DNA from: Isoetes engelmannii
Taxonomy: Eukaryota > Streptophyta > Lycopodiopsida > Isoetales > Isoetaceae
Direction of reading: 5' to 3'
Length of the DNA: 23,600 nt
NCBI GenBank assembly: GCA_011763485.2
Contig: JAANSK020247387.1
Coordinates: forward strand, 1-23,600
Each line of letters starts with the position of its first letter. The first letter of the stretch is position 1. Below, one piece after another: positions 7,738 through 18,600 of this stretch. The translations under genes and the position numbers were made by a program. The notes under the pieces were generated by a model. The model made no database searches. It saw nothing but the letters and a program-made list of their open reading frames with translations, and was not told where the DNA came from.

Positions 7738-8229
7738 CTATTGGTCCTGCCTTTGCATACCTAAACATTCTCCAATGTATCCCATTATGCTTCGTAGTGC
7801 AATGAAGAAGCCTAATTTAGGCCAAATCGTTGTGTATAAAGGCTGTAGGCAGAATGCCAAGAGTCCTTCATGACTAAGAGGATATGATATAAATTGAAGC
7901 TCATGAGTTGAGCTATCAGGAGATTCATTATCTGCTTGGAAACCAAGTTGAGGATCTTCTAAAGCGCATATTAATTTCAAAATCCACAGACATGAAACTT
8001 CGCTGGTATATAAGCTCCCAAGGCCATTTCGTTTTAAAAATGTAAGATCAGAGATCTTACGACAGAAACAAGCTCTGCCATAGCCAGTAGGCTCATTTTT
8101 GCATGTTTCGGCCATGCCCACACATTCCGGTATTGCTTTTGCTCCGCGAATTTCGGCTTTATTTTGGAATAGTGACTCATTCTCATCTTGGCCGTCCATG
8201 CAGAACATTTTGCTAATCTTGGCCATCAA
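7738..8229 (-). CDS. Unrecognised coding-looking exon
   Basis: An open - strand frame of 163 codons; the first real ATG is at 8226-8224 (AKISKMFCMDGQDENES follows) and an in-frame stop lies upstream at 8265-8263. Composition is protein-like throughout, with a Cys-rich segment (GYGRACFCRK), then SEVSCLWILKLICALEDPQLG and PLSHEGLLAFCLQPLY, suggesting a helical-repeat protein fragment. A donor-like TTAG|GTATGC at about 7761/7760 implies that the exon really ends there and the last codons to 7738 are intron. The continuation on the left is not found and may have been displaced or eroded. It faces KCBP head-to-head, about 415 bp away. I cannot name the family; it could be host gene remnant or transposon cargo. 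Confidence 0.4.
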   Translation of the reverse strand: MMAKISKMFCMDGQDENESLFQNKAEIRGAKAIPECVGMAETCKNEPTGYGRACFCRKISDLTFLKRNGLGSLYTSEVSCLWILKLICALEDPQLGFQADNESPDSSTHELQFISYPLSHEGLLAFCLQPLYTTIWPKLGFFIALRSIMGYIGECLGMQRQDQ

Positions 8230-8265
8230 ATTCGAATTATGCCAGCATATTCTCTTTTCTTCTCA

Positions 8266-8640
8266 AACCATAGGGTATATGCCCTTCGGGCAACCCAAAA
8301 ACAGAAGAAACCCAAGAAACCCAAAAAAGAGAAGAAAATGCTCATTCATCGTATGTTAAAGTTGTCCAATGGCAACCTCGTCCGTTGAAACAAAACATAC
8401 AAAATTGGCAGGTACGCAACAAAGATCCGTGAAAAGAGCAGTTCTGCACCTGATCGAGTTGCTTCTGTCTTCACATCTGACTAAAATAGCGGGAGAATAA
8501 AAATGTTTTGGTGCCATTCAACAGAAATGACGATTTTCTTCCTCAAAGAATGAGAATGAGAACAAGCCAATTAGGCTACTTTCAAGGATTGCTGGCCGAA
8601 TGCATTTAGTGTATTTGATTGGTTTGTGGAGATTCCGGTG
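8266..8640 (+). promoter_or_regulatory. Upstream region and probable 5' UTR of KCBP
   Basis: Non-coding on the + strand in the KCBP frame: an in-frame TAG at 8572-8574 precedes the start, with no ATG in that frame between. An A-rich segment (8296-8340) and several AT-rich stretches occur, but no convincing TATA box or motif pair was identified. If the - strand exon at 7738-8229 is a gene, this would be a shared divergent promoter. Confidence 0.35.
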
Positions 8641-9605
8641 ATGATGGATGACACGAGATCTTCACGGATCAGAAAGCCTCCAGTGAGCTCCAAGAATTCT
8701 GCGTCTATGAATTCACACGATGTTGTGACTGTTGATTCTACACGGTATGCTTGGTTTTATTAGTTAGGTTTGTTGGACGCTCGCATATGACCTGCGCATG
8801 GCGGAAATTGTTGTTGCATGGCAAAAAATGGCTAATGCTTACGGACGTGGATGCTGTTGCATGTCTTCAATCTATATGCTTTATCTAATATTAAATTTTG
8901 CCTAAAACAGTATCGAAAGTGAGGCTTGCCAACGGTTGAGTGGAGATCAAACACAAGATTATCAAGCAGGACAATCGAATGATTCTGTTAGAACAGTGGA
9001 TCGAGACAATGGGTACACAGTTTCCTACTCGTGTTGCTGTCATAGCAATAGGTTAAGACGTACTTTAAGAGCAGCTAAAATTCAAGCCCCCCTTGCTTCA
9101 CAATTAACTTGGCCAGAACGTAGACAGCCAAACCAGCAAATTTTCAGCACCAGACAATAAACTGCCCCTCTTGTGCTACCTGCTGTGGGCTAAAGCAATC
9201 ATGCTTGTGCTATATCATGTCTACAACTAACTGTTCCTTGCAATCCACTATTTGTGAACCAAAGGTAATTTTTGCATTTGAATTACAAGATAAAAAGGGT
9301 ATCAGTAAAAGTTTGATCATTTTTCATAAATTTTTTTACGAGGATGATCCTCAATAAAGTCTGACAAGCTAAGTTCAAATGGCTGCTTGCGCTTTTGTCC
9401 TAAAGGTGTTACGTCGATGTTTTATATTTTTGAGGACATCTATGAGGAATTATGGCTATTTAGAAGTATATCCAAAATATTGCACATCTTTGAATTTGCA
9501 GCAGTGAAATTACTAATTGTTATCATGCTTTATAGGTTCAGCTGTGCACCTATATCATTGGGTCCAGATTTGGCAGCAGCAAGTCCTGTTCTTGAAAAGC
9601 TTCAG
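8641..9605 (+). other. KCBP: KCBP exons 1-3: N-terminal extension
   Basis: Residues 1-105. It opens with tandem ATG codons and a basic stretch, RSSRIRKPP, then a Ser/Thr/Gln-rich, probably disordered segment. The only part clearly shared with seed-plant KCBP is at the end: [19 protein letters not shown] resembles the conserved segment just before MyTH4. Exon 2 could read on to a stop at 9158, but a donor at 9052 (AATAG|GTTAAG) gives exactly the phase needed for exon 3. The exon 3 acceptor could be 9535 or 9541; both keep frame and differ by two residues. The exon 1-2 boundaries are the least certain of the gene because this region is poorly conserved. Confidence 0.7.
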
Positions 9606-12600
9606 GTCTTATGGTTCTGTATCTCTATGTTTTTATACAATAACAAAAATGAATGGTTTAAAGGTAGTGGACTTTTCCTCAAGGATAGATCTTTAGGTTT
9701 TCCTTGTATCCTCTTTGAATTTCTGCTCCATTTGACATAGTAATTATTCCCTTCCAAAGGGATTCTATGAATACTAAAAGACAGAAGTAAATAAAAGATC
9801 ATTATTGATTGTCATATATAATGGAAGATAGGATCTAGAAGCAGGTTATTGTATTTAATGGAGGAAATCTGCTATGGAGATTATTTATATTGAACTGGCC
9901 TCCACAGGCTGTTTGGGAGCCTTGCAATATGCCATACTGAAGTTCCTTAATAGCTTCCCTTGGGATAGGATTATGTCATCATGGGCTTGCTAAAATTCTA
10001 TGATTGGCTTCTAGTAGTTTTCTCAATTGCATAATGAAATAATGAGCATATCTACTAAAGACCATTTGTCTGACATTTTCATCCAAGTCTCCAGGAGGGC
10101 CCATTTTACATACTTTAAAGGTCAAGCATGGTTTACGTATGTTCCTTCGGGAGCACGTCTTTGAAGCTTTATCTGTACCATTATGAGCTGGGGAGGAGAG
10201 GATGTCAGCAGTCAAGATGTTAGGTTATCCCAATCCAATGTGCGCTGCCTAGACATGTTTATACATATTTGTCATACAGACTAGGATTAGTAAATAACTA
10301 GTGAAGATGGCCTAAGGTGGGCATGGTTTTACGCAAGGTAGAAGCTTTAATACCTGAGAACTTCTTGATACACAACTCATGAGCTTCAACTTAGCATATT
10401 ACCATGGTCTTTACAATTTTCATGGACCTTTCTTTTGGCACTTCTCCTGGAACATGCAGCCCCATATTTCCCCTAAGTTTGAGTTATAAATGTACCCTAC
10501 CATTTTGGCTAATTCAACCGAACATAGCCTTTTTGCTTTAAAGTATCTGCACATCAACGGAAATGCTAAACAATCCTCAAATTGACAAACGATCCTTAAC
10601 TCCCCAAAATTGGCACGCATTCACCACCTTCACTCCACATGGATGGTCCAGATTGGACAAGTCTTCCTTGGCCTTCGGTATCAGACTATAATTAAAAAGA
10701 TGTGGCTATGATTGTCTTCGTGATATATCAGAAATGTGTGTTGTATAATTAAAGAGATATGGTTATGATTGTCTTCGTGATATATCAGGGATGTGTGTTG
10801 TATTACTAAAGTTCTGTTACCAAAGCCATTGTTTTTGGTCGTCTTTTCTTTGTTATTGTCATTCAATCTTCTATCTTTTGTATTTGCCGCTATAAATCTT
10901 GCCTTTTAGATTCTGGGCCTTTGCGAGAGCAGCATATCTCTTGTTCTTGTTTTAATGATCTCTAGTAGTTCTTTGTCCATGCGTTATGAACAATATGCGA
11001 TCATATGCGCAGACAGACGAGTTTGTCAGGTCAATGCAGAAGCCTGGCACAAAATGGGGCTTGGTCAACAAGCAAGTTCCAACATCATCTCCTGCCAGAG
11101 AGAAGTTTACCCTGGAGGACATGCTTTCTTTTCAAAAGGTGCTTCCTTTTACTGTCAAAGTTTTCTGGTGTGCTAAATTATAAGGCGTCTTTATTCTTTA
11201 CGGTTTTACTTATTCTTCTAGGAGCCAATACCAACTTCATTGACCAGAATGAGTGCTGAGCTTCTTGGACAAGCTGTCAAAGTTTTCCATGTCATTCTTA
11301 AATACATGGGTGTTGATGTTCCTGCTGGCGTTACATTGACTAAGGAAGAACATCTGTCTTTGATAAATAAGATATACAAACATTGTTTGAAGCATGCAGA
11401 ACTTCGTGATGAACTGTTCATTCAGATCTCAAAGCAGACTCGCAGAAATCCAGAGAGGTACATTTAGTTATTTCTTCTTATGGAAATCGAACAATTTCAT
11501 TTAGATGTTCATGAAGAGTGCTCTTTGCAGTTAAGAACTTTATGTGCTTATTTTTTCTCCACTAGTGGTTTAGACTATCCGTCAAGCTCAGAAAATAGGG
11601 TAGAGTGTTTAAGTTTTGAAATGACAATTCCTTTGAAGTGTCTCGTGGTTTTAAAGGTGCAGTTCTATGTCAGTATTGTTTGGTACTTGATGTTTTAAAT
11701 CAGGGAAATGATCAAAATGGGCATAATGATGGTAGGATTGGGATAGGTGCTGATGTACTTAATGCGGAGGCAAGGAGTCGTAAGCCATCGTATTAAGCCT
11801 CCAATGTGCGATTTATTTATTTTTAACGAGGGACTGTATTCAGGTGTTGCTACTGGTTTGGGCATTGTTGGGATAAGCTTTGAGAAAGCTCAATTCCTAC
11901 CTGTTGGTGATATAGTTGTGGAGCCCTGTGAACCGGATGTAGTACTATCACCGCTGAATCCTGGGTATGCGCCTGGTTAGTAGTACTGGTAATATGTATA
12001 CCTAGCAGACTGAGGTAGGTTTGGCTATATTCTGATTAGCTTGGTTCTGTATGCATTGGGGTTTTACCTCTTATGTTAATCACGCAGATGCTTCTTTTGT
12101 TCAGCGTGCATTTGTGTTAGATGCACGTCCATGAGCATGCCTGGGAGATTCTTCCCCTATTTTTGTGGAAGTTGTTAAGAAAAAACAAGGATCCATTATT
12201 TGTTGCTTCAGTTTTGCCAGATGCCATGCTCTTGCCTTCCACATGTGTTACCTTGTCATGAACTAGAACTAGCGCTCTTGTCTTGCAATCTCCCACCCAT
12301 TTGCTTGTTTTTGTGGGATTTACAACTATTGTTTTCTTGATGTTTTCTAAAAGGTTAAGCGCAAGGATGCACATTACTTGCTCCTAGCTGTTTATAGTTC
12401 ATAATGTATTATTGGTCTGATAGACCCCGTCAACCTTCCACGGACATTCATAAAAATAAAAAAACATGGTAGGAATAGAAAAAGCCAAATGCCAATATCT
12501 GAGCATTTTTCAGAGCAGCTTATTGGACTAGGAGATTTTTCATTGAAGTTTGAAGATGTCTTTTAGGGATTGAATAAAAAATGCACATAAGTGCATGATG

Positions 12601-15600
12601 CCATTTTCACCTAGAGCACAATGAGCCATATATAGGTCACATGGTTAGAATACAGTTACAATATTGTTTTGGTGAAATTTTCCTATTGAGAACATGGTTC
12701 TGATCTGTCTAGGTCATGGTCATTGAAGGCATGGCAGCTCTTCCACCTGTGTTCCTCGGCAATGCCGCCAAGCAAAGACTTTGTGGAATATCTTTCACAA
12801 TATGTGCATAGTATTGCAAATGATCAAAATGGTGATAAAGAGATCCAGTCGTTGGCTACGAATACATGGAATTCGTTGAAACGTTCTGTCAAATCTGGTC
12901 CAAGGTGCATTCTTCCTGTTCAAGAGGAAATAGAAGCCTTGCTAGATGGGAGGAAGCTAACAACACTAGCATTTTTCCTTGATGGGACATTTGAGGAACT
13001 TCACTATGATATGACGACTACTGTTGCCGATGCTATCGAGGTATTGACAATATGTTCTTTCCAGACATTAAAGATCATTATATAGATTTGGTCAATGAAT
13101 TTTTACCACTGCCAGCCGATGCTACTGTTAGGATTACTTGGAAGATGGTCACTTTAATCAACATCCTAAAATCCTTCAACCATATTAATGATGTTCCAAG
13201 GCATAGGAGCAGTAATAATTAACATCAGGAAAGAATTGCTAGTGTCATCTGTAAAGCTGCATTAAAACTTTAACATGGAATCTCCTTCTGCTGCTTGCAC
13301 TACATGAGGTTTATTGTGGTAGTATGGTGCATTGATTAATTTTTGGATCTTCTACTGTAAACCCAAAGGATGTTGTTGTAATGCCATATGACCATTTCAG
13401 GAAATTGCTAGAATTATAAAGCTTTCAGAATACAGTACATTTGGCCTATTCGAGTGTCATAAAGTTTCCTCTACAGCAAAATCGTTGGTTGACAATGCAA
13501 GTGGTAAAGACGAGTCCTTAATTCAATAACTGCTTTATCTAATGCTTATGGTTCTGGGTTGTTCTTATGCAACGGAATGAAGTTAACTACTTAAAAGTCT
13601 TCATAGTTAATTTTTTGTTTTCTAGACCATAGGGTCTCTACAAGATTGTGAATAGGTTATATTACATTATTATATACAGAAAGACGGCCTTATTCCCTCT
13701 GTTTCTGTTTAAGGGTATTCGTGCATTGGGTGATATTGGACACTGTTATGGGTTTTGTTCCTTATTCATTGAACTATCTGGCTAAAGGTACCCTCAACAA
13801 ATAGTCTGAGACACTTGTCCCCCTTACCCGTGGTTGGGTATGGGTAGGGACCAGCCAATAAGGCATTCCCCTTCCTTGGGGCAGGTCCTCATAAAGTGCC
13901 AAAGAATGAAGATGAGCCCTCATTGGCGCTTTGTCTGTGTAATTAATTTCTGAATATATAAAACATTAATAAATGTAATTAAGCAGGGCTGGAAATATTA
14001 TGCTTGCATATCAAAGAATAAATTCTGATGATTGAGTCGTGTGTAGAGGAGCACATATGCTTGGATGACAACAAATACATTGGGGATCTTGTTGCTGAAA
14101 TAAAGAGTACTAGAGAGCGAAATAAAGGTGAAATTTTACAGCATAAGCTGCTTTTTAAGAAACGCTTGTTTCGAGAATCAGACGAGGCAATAACAGAACC
14201 AAAGTTTGTGCAGCTGTCCTATGTACAGGTCTGTGTTTAAACAAATCCTTTTTCCATTATTGTTGCTTTTATATAATGTGTAAGATTCTTGCTAATTGCT
14301 AAAAACCCTAATCTGCTTTTCAAAGATGCATAGATATGGGCTACTTAACCCTGATAAAAGGCATATAAGAGAAAACATTTAATTTCAAATGAACAATGAA
14401 ATATGCACGAAATCAAAGACACAAAATTCACCCTTAAAATCATTTGTTTTGCAAGGTCCTAAGCTGCTTTCCCATATCCTGACTGCCATTAACTTCCTGC
14501 ACAAATGGCAGGTACTTACAAGAACTAATTTTCATGTCCACACCCATCCTGTATTACCCACTAAAGGTTACCAGCACATAATGGTGAAGACACTGTTAAA
14601 ACTGGATGCATAAGATGCTGAAAGAACGTGACAACTTTAAAGAAAAAACAAGAACTTCACCTGTAATTGGAGATTCTGTAAAGCAATTGCAGATTCTGTA
14701 ATTGGACACAGCGTTTCAGCTTGTACCTTATATGCATAGTGTGTGTCAGCTTGGGACCTCACAGCAAGGGCTTCCTTGGTTTGGTTTTACATCTTCACAA
14801 AGGTTGGCTGTGAAAGATGTACAAGAATGCTGCTTTGCAAAGGCGTCCTACCAAGGATTTGATCTAAAAACTTTGCCTCCCCTTAACTTCAATCTGGGCA
14901 CAATTAATAATGCGCTGTACATGACTTAATACTCGTTTTTATAGACCCAAGCAGTCTCCTGGAGACATTAATACAATCTTTCTTTCTTTCCACCCATATT
15001 ATGAGCTTGTGGTTCTTTTTTTTGCATTCTGATTTTGGTTTTAATCCGCAGTCCCAACATGATTATATGCTTGGTAATTATCCTGTTGGTAAAGATGATG
15101 CTGCACAGCTGGCCGCACTTCAAATACTTGCTGAGATAGGGCCTGTCAGCAATCCCAAGACAAGAGAGTAAGTTGACTGGTTTTTCAATCATACATCTTG
15201 TTGAAGTAAAACATGAGAAGCACAATTTGTTTCTTAATGCATGCCCAAAAGCTAGCTTGTTTGCTTGTCTTCAATTACTTGTATATCACACTACGTTCGT
15301 TGCTAGAAACCACGTTCCTAGAAGTAACTTCAGAGAGACTATGAGTAAAATGTTTTCTGGACAAAACATCACTTGAGCTTTTAGCAAAGAAGATGCAACT
15401 TTATCCTGTCTTCAGACACCGCAATACACTCTGCCAAAAAATGATTGGTCACAATTGTTCATGTTACTGATTAAACGGGCTTAGCACTATGTTGGAAGCT
15501 ATTCCTAGGATATAAATGTGCTGTCCAGTAGAGGAAATGAGTACTTGTGCATTGTATCCTGAAGTTTTAGATTTGAGTGGGATTATATTGTTACTACTCC

Positions 15601-18600
15601 AAGTTGGGGGGGATTTTCCTATTAGCATGAATACCAGCCAAATTAAAAACTTTATATAGTATCTTGATGTTAATGTTCATTGTAAGCAAGAGTTCCAATC
15701 TCTGTTGCCTCATCTTCATTGACACAACTGTCTATTCCAGAGGAAAGGGGGCCATAGTTAGGCTGGAAATAGACTAATAATTTCAACTCTTTTCTGTTTT
15801 ATATAATACAAAAAATGTTTTATACCCCATGATCTGAAGTTCCTACATTTCCACTACATGCTTTATTTTAAATTTTGTGTTCATGATATTGCATGCTGAG
15901 ATGGAGAACTAAATTGTTTGCAGAGATTGGCCTATATTGCTTGAAAGAGCTTTGCCAAAACTAATAGCACCTAGCAAGCAAGATTGGGAGCCAGACGTCT
16001 TATCTCGCTACAGCACAATGGTACGTTGGCATCCCTAATGAGTTGTCTGCAGTAGTAATATTTAGAAATTTTGCTCACATCACTTATGACCTCCATCTGA
16101 TCACCAATTTTATTTAGTTTCATATACCCAATCTATACACAAATAGTTTAAACCTTAGACTACACCCATCATGAAGAAAGAATAAAGATGGGCCATGACT
16201 CTGATTGCAAGCAATGTTCCAAAATATAAGTATTTGCTACAAGTCACTTAGAGCCATATTCTTGGCAGATCTATTAATATATTATTATGAAACTTTAAAA
16301 TGGTCTAGTATACCTGTTGCTATGAGCTGATTAGGTTCAGTTCTCAACGCAAATTGTGCAGATAGAACAAACATAGCAGGATATAAAAGAAGTAAAGCCT
16401 ATGGTCATCTATGCAGTGCTCGGCACTGGATTTGCCAGATGAGTGTTAGCTCTCATCATCTACCAGATTGAATGCAGGCATTAAGCACAATGACTATGCT
16501 ATTCTGGAGAACTGGAAGATGAATATCATTTTGTGATCAGTTGTCCAGCTTATGAAGCAGAGCGACATTGTTGCCAGATGAATGTTAGCTCTCATAATCT
16601 ACTAGATTGAATGCAGGCATTGGCAATAAGCACAATGATTATGCTATTCTGGAGAACTGGAAGATGAATATTATTTTGTGATCAGTTGTCCAGCTTATGA
16701 AGCAGTATTTCCCAAATATTGTAGAAGAAACTTGCAGCATTCCTACAAGAAATGTTGCGCATAAGAGAAGCTCATCTTAGAAATCTTAAAATTATTAGGT
16801 CTTGAATTTCCTAGACTGCAAGGTCTCTCTGCGATAGTGAATGTAATGTTTATAATTATGGTTTCATGTTCTCTCTGAGACAGTGAATATAGTATATATC
16901 ACATACGACTTTTATACATAAACTAAGAAGATGTACTAAGTTTTGAGCCAGAGACCAAATTGTTGGTTGAGAGATTGTCTCACATTTCCTTGTGATTTAT
17001 AACCAATGGAACCTTTTTAAATTGCAGGTTCATCTTTCAAAGGATGATGCACGCCAGCAGTTTCTAAGGATACTACGGGGGTTTCCATACGGAAATTCAG
17101 TCTTTTTTAATGTTTGGAAAATGGAGGACCCAATGGGTCTTTTGCCAGGAAGAATAATCCTCGGTATTAATAAAAGAGGGGTAAGGATTTCTTGATTATC
17201 CTGTCAATATATTCAAGTTTTAAAGCATTATGTTTTTGCAGGTACATTTCTTCCGTCCAGTGCCGAAAGAGTACTTGCATTCTGCTGAACTTAGGGACAT
17301 AATGCAGTTTGGCAGTAGCAATATAGCGGTGTTCTTTAAAATGAGAGTGGCAGGTGTTCTCCACATCTTTCAGTTTGAAACTAAACAGGTCAGTAATGGG
17401 TTCAACTGTCTCTAGTGTCGTGCTTCTATATCGTTATGCTCTGTATAGTAACAGCCAGGCATGCATATTTCTTGTCATGTATTTTGTTGGTATCTGTGGT
17501 CTGCTAGGTCATGCTCCTTTGTGTTTGTGACAGGGGGAAGATATTTGTGTTGCCCTCCAAACACATATTAATGATGTCATGCTGAGAAGATACAATCGAT
17601 CACGCCCGAGCCCTATTCAAGGAGGCGGAGACCCAACAATGCTGAATGTTAAACCACCTGGTATTGAGGTTTATGAAAAACGTGTACAAGAGATGACAAA
17701 GCTTCTTGATGAATCCCAATTGAAAATTGACAAGGTGAATCTTTTGTATGGCAATCAAGTCATGTCATTTTGATAAATGAAGCAATTTTGATGTTGCAGC
17801 TTGGCATGGAACTAAGGGCAAAGGAAAAAAAGGAGGCTGAAATACTTGAAGACCTTGCAGGCATGAAAGATGCATTACAGGCAGAAAAAGAATCTATTTT
17901 TGACAGGACAAAAGAATGTGAGAACTTGAGAAAGAAGCTTGAGGAGAGAGAATCTCACCTTCAGGTTTGGATACATGTTGTATTGCAACTGGAAACTGTA
18001 TGGAATAAACAGACATTTCAGAATGCTTAATTTCTAATGTATTAAGATCCTCAGGGTGGTGGTTCTGATGAGGATCCTCAAAATGAGCGCAAGTCCAAAA
18101 ATGAGCTAATCCGCAAGTTGGAGGAGAGCATGAAGAGGTTATCAAGTGAAAAGCAGCTGCTTGAACAAAAGTTGATCCGCATGGAAAAGATTAGCCTTGA
18201 GGATGTAAATATATTCCTATATATTAACTTGATTTTGTATGCCATTAACATGCCATTCTCGTTGTAACCTGCTGTGCAGACAAAGATGCTTGAGGAAAAC
18301 TTTGAAAAGGAACGTAACATGCAAAGAGTACGTATTGCTGAACTGGAAAAGAAGTTAACAGAGCGAACACAAGAGTTGAGTGTTGTTGAATCTACTTTGG
18401 CCCTAAGAAGTTCCGATCTTGAGACTTTACAAGGAAATATGAAGGAATTTGAAGAACTTCGCGAAATGAAGGAGGTAATAGTGCTTTTTTCTCTTTGGCA
18501 AAGTGTTACAAATTGAGTATTAATAAAAGATGATTAATTTGAGTTCTTTACTCCTTGCATTTTCTAGGTTGTTGATTAACGGGTTTGTTAATTTTACCGG

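Larger units (their letters stand above)
12957..17640 (+). other. KCBP: KCBP exons 6-13: FERM domain
   Basis: Residues about 308-620. The F1 lobe starts at [20 protein letters not shown]2 is carried by [37 protein letters not shown] and [23 protein letters not shown]3 is carried by the segment after [57 protein letters not shown] and HIFQFETKQ, then [20 protein letters not shown]. Conservation with seed-plant KCBP is very high. Exon 8 begins at 14047 after GTGTGTAG; the upstream acceptor at 14034 would break the phase and so was not used. Confidence 0.92.

Noticed and set aside
7738-8229. Part of the MULE transposase N-terminus
   Set aside because: No zinc-finger or transposase motif, and composition is unlike the fragments at 7316-7650; kept as unknown instead.
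8099-8388. + strand Lys/Pro-rich ORFs upstream of KCBP
   Set aside because: Low-complexity A-rich DNA opposite or next to the better-looking - strand exon; no conserved motif and not joined to KCBP in phase.
8936-9160. Stand-alone small gene ending at 9160
   Set aside because: It is KCBP exon 2 plus retained intron; a donor at 9052 gives the exact phase for exon 3.
10681-10866. Repetitive - strand ORF as a small protein gene
   Set aside because: Produced by the 57-bp tandem repeat; no conserved sequence.
11747-11980. Possible alternative exon in KCBP intron 5
   Set aside because: No counterpart in MyTH4, and including it would interrupt the conserved domain.
14028-14046. KCBP exon 8 starting earlier at the ATG near 14028
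   Set aside because: The phase from exon 7 needs two bases before the GAG codon; only the acceptor at 14046 fits.
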